Assembly: GCA_964574335.1 (NCBI GenBank)
Contig: CAZNNH010000188.1
Span: forward strand, 1 to 12,233
From: CAZNNH01 sp964574335
GTDB taxonomy: Bacteria > Acidobacteriota > Vicinamibacteria > Fen-336
DNA: 12,233 bases
Direction: 5' to 3'
Shown: one piece after another, positions 6,896 to 12,233 of the stretch
Layout: the number at the start of each line of letters is the position of its first letter
How positions within the stretch are numbered: the first letter of the stretch is position 1
Program-made: the position numbers and the translations under genes
Notes under the pieces: model-generated
What the model was told of the DNA's origin: nothing
What the model saw: only the letters and a program-made list of their open reading frames with translations
Databases searched by the model: none

Positions 6896-8647
6896 ATGCG
6901 ATCCACCATCCGGCGTGGGCTGCTGCCCCTCGCCTTGCTGCTGGCGCTGCCGGCCGTCGGCGCCGAGGCTCCCCACATCGACGTCGAGGAGCTCACCCTC
7001 GCCAACGGGATGCGCTTCCTGCTCTTCCAGCGGCACGAGTCGCCGACGGTGATGGCCGGCTGGGTGGCCCACGTGGGCTCGGCCAACGAACGGCCGGGCA
7101 TCACCGGGATCAGCCACCTGTTCGAGCACATGATGTTCAAGGGGACCCACGTCATCGGCACCCGTGACATCGACAAGGACCTGACGCTGATTCAGGAGCA
7201 GGAGCGGGTCCAGCAGGCGATGCGGAAGGAGCTCTCGAAGATGCGCGAGCGGCTCCGCCGGGGCGAGATCCAGGACCTCGACGATCCCGCCAGCCGGACC
7301 GAGCGCTACCGGGAGCTGGCCGCGGAGTTCGAGAAGCTGGTGGTCCAGCAGCGGCAGACCATCGTCAAGGACGAGCTGGACCAGATCTACACCCGAAACG
7401 GCGCCGAGGGCCTGAACGCGGCGACCACCGAGGACCTGACCGTCTACTTCGTCAGGGTCCCGAGCAACCGGCTGGAGCTGTGGGCCTGGCTGGAGTCGGA
7501 CCGCCTCCTCAATCCGGTCTTCCGCGAGTTCTACAGCGAACGCGACGTGGTGCGTGAGGAACGCCGTCAGCGGACCGAGTCGACGCCGCTCGGCAAGTTC
7601 GACGAGGCCTTTGGCGCGCTGTTCTGGGAGGCTCACCCCTATAGCTGGCCGGTGGTCGGCTGGCCCTCCGATCTCGAGACGATCAGCAAGGCCGAGGCGG
7701 ACGCGTACTTCGCCACCTACTACGCCCCCAACAACCTGACCGGCGTGCTCGCCGGGGACTTCCAGGTCGAGCCGGCCAAGCGGCTCATCGAGCGGTATTT
7801 CGGCCGCATCCCGCGGGGCCGCGTGGAGCCCCCTCCGGTGGTCACGCTGGAACCCCAACCGATCGGCGAGAAGCGCTACAACGCCGAGGCCGAGACCTCG
7901 CCGACGGTCCGGATCTGGTACCGGGGGGTGTCCTTCGTTCACGAGGACCGGACCGTCCTCGACCTGCTCTCGGACATCCTGTCCGGACGCACCGGGCGCC
8001 TCTACAAGGGTCTGGTGCTGGGCCGGCAGATCGCCAACAGCGCCTACGCCGTGGTGGACCCGCGCAAGTACGACGGGATCTTCCAGATCGAGGCGGTGGT
8101 CAAGGAGGGCCAGGAGCCGGCCGCCGTGGAGGCCGCCCTCTACGAGGAGCTTCAGCGGCTGGCTGACGAGCCGGTCCCCGACCACGAGCTGCAGAAGGTC
8201 AAGAACCAGGCCAAGGCCAACGCCTACAGGCGCCTCTCCTCTCCTTTCTTCATCGGCATCCAGCTCCTGATGTACGACGGCCTCGGAGACTGGGGCTACA
8301 TCAACAAGTACGCCCAGGAGGTCGACGCGGTCACGGCGGGCGACCTGCAGCGGGTGGCGAAGCAGTGCTTCAAGAAGGAGAGGCGGACGGTCGGGACCTT
8401 CGTGCGCAAGAAGGGGGCGGCGCCGGAGGATCCCAGAGTTGCCGCCCTGCCCCCGCAGGCGCAGGCGATGGTGCGGCAGGGCCTGGCGCAGGTGGGGTCG
8501 GAGTCCGACCCCGACCACCTGCGCCAGATGGTCGCCCAGATGGCGGCGATGGTGGGGCAGGTCCCGGCCGAGATGAAGCCCGCCCTCGAGATCATCCGCG
8601 AGGCGGCCGAGAAGCGCCTTTCGACCCTCGGGGAGGACGAGCAGTGA
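6896..8647 (+). CDS. Exported M16 zinc metallopeptidase with insertion in the active-site domain
   Basis: Catalytic M16 (insulinase/processing-peptidase-like) protein of 583 aa. A Sec signal peptide spans residues 1-23 (RR, then LLPLALLLALPAVG, cleavage near GAEA). The inverted zinc motif HLFEH is at 74-78 (His74 and His78 ligands, Glu77 general base). The distal Glu ligand is best placed at Glu221 in SERDVVREE, by analogy with the ERDVIxRE of mitochondrial processing peptidase. The spacing from His78 to Glu221 is 143 residues against about 76 in the classical enzymes, owing to a charged, probably coiled-coil insertion at about 92-160. The second M16 domain (about 325-505) lacks HxxEH but has GRLYKGLV and SAYAVV, typical of that domain. 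A Gln/Met/Ala-rich helical tail (507-583) extends past the normal end. It is translationally coupled to the second M16 gene. Likely periplasmic; substrate unknown. Confidence 0.93.
   Translation: MRSTIRRGLLPLALLLALPAVGAEAPHIDVEELTLANGMRFLLFQRHESPTVMAGWVAHVGSANERPGITGISHLFEHMMFKGTHVIGTRDIDKDLTLIQEQERVQQAMRKELSKMRERLRRGEIQDLDDPASRTERYRELAAEFEKLVVQQRQTIVKDELDQIYTRNGAEGLNAATTEDLTVYFVRVPSNRLELWAWLESDRLLNPVFREFYSERDVVREERRQRTESTPLGKFDEAFGALFWEAHPYSWPVVGWPSDLETISKAEADAYFATYYAPNNLTGVLAGDFQVEPAKRLIERYFGRIPRGRVEPPPVVTLEPQPIGEKRYNAEAETSPTVRIWYRGVSFVHEDRTVLDLLSDILSGRTGRLYKGLVLGRQIANSAYAVVDPRKYDGIFQIEAVVKEGQEPAAVEAALYEELQRLADEPVPDHELQKVKNQAKANAYRRLSSPFFIGIQLLMYDGLGDWGYINKYAQEVDAVTAGDLQRVAKQCFKKERRTVGTFVRKKGAAPEDPRVAALPPQAQAMVRQGLAQVGSESDPDHLRQMVAQMAAMVGQVPAEMKPALEIIREAAEKRLSTLGEDEQ
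8630..8636 (+). promoter_or_regulatory. Strong ribosome binding site deciding the second M16 start
   Basis: GGGGAGG ends 7 nt before the GTG at 8644. It selects this codon over upstream in-frame possibilities and places the signal peptide at the N-terminus. Confidence 0.8.
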
Positions 8648-10128
8648 CCAAGAGAATCGCCGGGCCTGCCCTCGTCGCCCTCCTCCTCCTGACGGCCGCC
8701 TCCGCCACGGCGCAGCCGATTCCCGACCGCCCGTCCAAGCTCCACTTCGATCCGATCGCCTTCGAGCCGCCGGTGGCGGCCCAGTACCGGCACCAGTTGA
8801 AGAACGGCATGGTGGTCTTCTTTGCCGAGGACCGGACCTTGCCGCTGGTGAACATCTCGCTGCTGATGCGGGTCGGCTCCTACCTCGAGCCCGCCGGCAA
8901 GGAGGGGCTGGCCGGCATGGTCGGCTCCCAGATGCGTCGCGGGGGCACCCGCGAGCTGGGGGCCGATGAGCTCGACGAGCAGCTCGACTTCCTGGCCGCC
9001 CAGGTGTCCACCGGGATCGGCGACACCGCCGGCTCCGCCAATCTCAACTGCCTGGCCGACAACCTCGACCCGTCGCTGCGGCTGTTCGTCGACGTGCTCC
9101 GGGAGCCCCGCTTCCAGGAGGACCGCCTGGAGCTGGCCAAGCAGCAGACGCTTCAGCAGCTCGAGAAACGTAACGACGACTCGGCCGACATCGAGGCTTA
9201 CGAGTGGGGGGCCCTCCTCTACGGCGAGCAGCACCTCACCAACCGCTTCGTGACCGGGGCCTCCATATCGTCCCTCACTCGGGACGACCTCGTCGCCTTC
9301 CATCGCCAGTGGGTGCACCCGGCCCGGATGGTGGCCGCCGTGTCGGGGGCGATCACGCTCGAGGAGGCGCTCCAGAAGCTGGAGGCGGCCTTCGCCGACT
9401 GGCCCACCCCGGCACCGGAGGTCCCCCCCGTCCCGGGGGACATCCACCCGGCGGCGCCTGGTCTCTACCGCGTCGACAAGGACGTCAACCAGGGACGAGT
9501 CTCGATCGGGCTGCCCACCGTCACCCGCGACAACCCCGATGTCTACGCCCTGGAGGTGATGAACGAGATCCTGGGCGGAGGCGGCTTCACCTCCCGGATC
9601 ACCCGTACCGTGCGCTCCAACGAAGGGCTCGCCTACTCGGCGGGATCCGGGCTGAGCGTGGGCGTCTACTACCCGGGACGCTTCCGGGCGGCCTTCCAGA
9701 GCAAGAGCGCCACCGTGGCCTACGCCACCGAGCTGGTGCTGGACGAGATCCGCAAGATGCGGGAAGGGCCGGTGACCGACGACGAGCTGGAGACCGTCAA
9801 GCGCAGCCTGATCGAGACCTTCCCCAGCAGCTTCGCCTCCAAGGCCCAGAGTATGGCGATCTTCGCCAGCGACGAGCTGACCGGTCGCGACCCGTCGTAC
9901 TGGGCCACCTACCGCGACCGGATCCGCGCCGTCACCGCCGAGGACGTCCAACGGGTGGCACACGAGTACCTGGTGCCGGAGAAGATGATCCTGCTGGTGG
10001 TCGGGAACCTGGGCGACATCGCCAAGGGGGACGGCCAGCACGCCGCCAGCCTCGACGATCTGGCCGGGGGAAAGGTCACCGACCTGCCGCTGCGCGACCC
10101 GATGACCATGAAGCGGCCGGCGAGCTGA
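8644..10128 (+). CDS. Exported non-catalytic M16-family partner protein
   Basis: M16-family protein of 494 aa without the zinc site. The GTG start forms a GTGA overlap with the preceding gene (8644-8647). The signal peptide is residues 1-23 (TKRIAGPALVALLLLTAASATA, cut before QPIPD). The fold is recognisable: N-terminal domain about 45-255 with LKNGMVVFFAED and a segment where HxxEH should be that reads GMVGS (91-95), then a second domain about 275-480 with EILGGGGFTSRITRTVR and GLAYSAGSGL. The latter contains an Arg...Tyr arrangement (R318 or R321 with Y331) like the R/Y pair that helps bind substrate in non-catalytic subunits of heterodimeric M16B peptidases. Inference: it forms a heterodimer with the HxxEH protein encoded just upstream, as in processing-peptidase-type and bacterial paired M16B enzymes. 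Lack of the zinc ligands rules out ordinary M16 catalysis by this chain alone. Confidence 0.92.
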   Translation: MTKRIAGPALVALLLLTAASATAQPIPDRPSKLHFDPIAFEPPVAAQYRHQLKNGMVVFFAEDRTLPLVNISLLMRVGSYLEPAGKEGLAGMVGSQMRRGGTRELGADELDEQLDFLAAQVSTGIGDTAGSANLNCLADNLDPSLRLFVDVLREPRFQEDRLELAKQQTLQQLEKRNDDSADIEAYEWGALLYGEQHLTNRFVTGASISSLTRDDLVAFHRQWVHPARMVAAVSGAITLEEALQKLEAAFADWPTPAPEVPPVPGDIHPAAPGLYRVDKDVNQGRVSIGLPTVTRDNPDVYALEVMNEILGGGGFTSRITRTVRSNEGLAYSAGSGLSVGVYYPGRFRAAFQSKSATVAYATELVLDEIRKMREGPVTDDELETVKRSLIETFPSSFASKAQSMAIFASDELTGRDPSYWATYRDRIRAVTAEDVQRVAHEYLVPEKMILLVVGNLGDIAKGDGQHAASLDDLAGGKVTDLPLRDPMTMKRPAS

Positions 10129-10165
10129 GCCTCCACACCTCACACCTCTCGGTCGACCTTTTGTG

Positions 10166-10194
10166 TTGACAGTCGGCCGGGCCTCGCCTAGATT
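10166..10194 (+). promoter_or_regulatory. Sigma70-like promoter of the S8 protease gene
   Basis: TTGACA (10166-10171) is a perfect -35, followed after exactly 17 nt by TAGATT (10189-10194, four of six matches to TATAAT). The expected start is near 10201-10203, leaving an untranslated leader of about 140 nt before the ATG at 10342. It is the best promoter in the window and separates the protease gene from the M16 operon. I see no convincing terminator between 10129 and 10165: GGTCGACC followed by TTTT at 10151-10162 has no loop. Confidence 0.7.
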
Positions 10195-10325
10195 TGCTCG
10201 ATCCGTTCGCAAACGAGGTCGAGAGACTCTTCCTAGCAGACTCAGGGGGCTCAGCTTAGCGGCATTCCGGCGGCGTCGCGGGGTTGTCCTGTGGCGGGAG
10301 TGCGCATGTCGAAGCTCCTCTCTTT

Positions 10326-10330
10326 GGAGG
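10326..10330 (+). promoter_or_regulatory. Ribosome binding site of the S8 protease gene
   Basis: GGAGG ends 11 nt before ATG 10342, somewhat long but usable. An in-frame ATG at 10306 with GGGAG (10296-10300) 5 nt upstream is a competing start that would add 12 residues in front of the signal peptide. Confidence 0.55.
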
Positions 10331-10341
10331 TGGCGACGGCC

Positions 10342-12233
<1,892 letters not shown>

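Noticed and set aside
10151..10162. GGTCGACC followed by TTTT after the second M16 gene, considered as a terminator
   Set aside because: The palindrome has no room for a loop, and the T-run is only four bases interrupted by G, so it cannot act as a normal intrinsic terminator.

Overview
The window is strongly G+C-rich, tightly packed bacterial DNA. GTG starts are frequent, and several proteins carry Sec signal peptides or belong to an envelope-spanning efflux machine, so the host is Gram-negative. The M16 peptidase type and the split MacB-like efflux operon would suit Acidobacteriota or a related high-GC phylum such as Myxococcota. No taxonomic marker is present, so this placement is only a guess. 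I see no tRNA, rRNA, CRISPR array, insertion sequence or phage gene.

Left half, minus strand (81-5948): a five-gene block transcribed leftward. In order of transcription it encodes a TolC-like outer-membrane channel (4452-5948), a HlyD/MacA-type periplasmic adaptor with an unusual N-terminal extension (2785-4455), a MacB/LolD-type ABC ATPase (2099-2788), a MacB/FtsX-type permease (883-2097) and a nitrilase-superfamily amidase (81-851). The first four form a complete tripartite efflux machine in which ATPase and permease are separate proteins. Junctions are 4-nt GTGA overlaps or a 1-nt gap. The amidase follows after 31 nt with its own strong ribosome binding site and looks like a housekeeping passenger.

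Centre (5949-6067): a 119-bp divergent control region with promoter-like elements for both directions, an operator-like inverted repeat and a repeated CGCCACC half-site. The leftward -10 element lies so close to the first GTG that the efflux mRNA may be leaderless.

Right half, plus strand (6068-12233): a ZIP-family metal transporter (6068-6823); a pair of exported M16 proteins joined by a GTGA overlap, the first with the zinc-binding HxxEH motif (6896-8647) and the second without it (8644-10128); then, behind a good sigma70-like promoter and a leader of about 140 nt, a secreted subtilisin-family (S8) protease with a protease-associated domain (10342 onward) that runs off the right edge. The theme is envelope traffic: export by the efflux machine, metal uptake by ZIP, and extracytoplasmic proteolysis by the M16 pair and the S8 protease. 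A functional link between the two halves is inference only. Nothing here is convincingly a new system. The most unusual features are the extended adaptor, the insertion within the M16 active-site domain and the apparently leaderless efflux operon.
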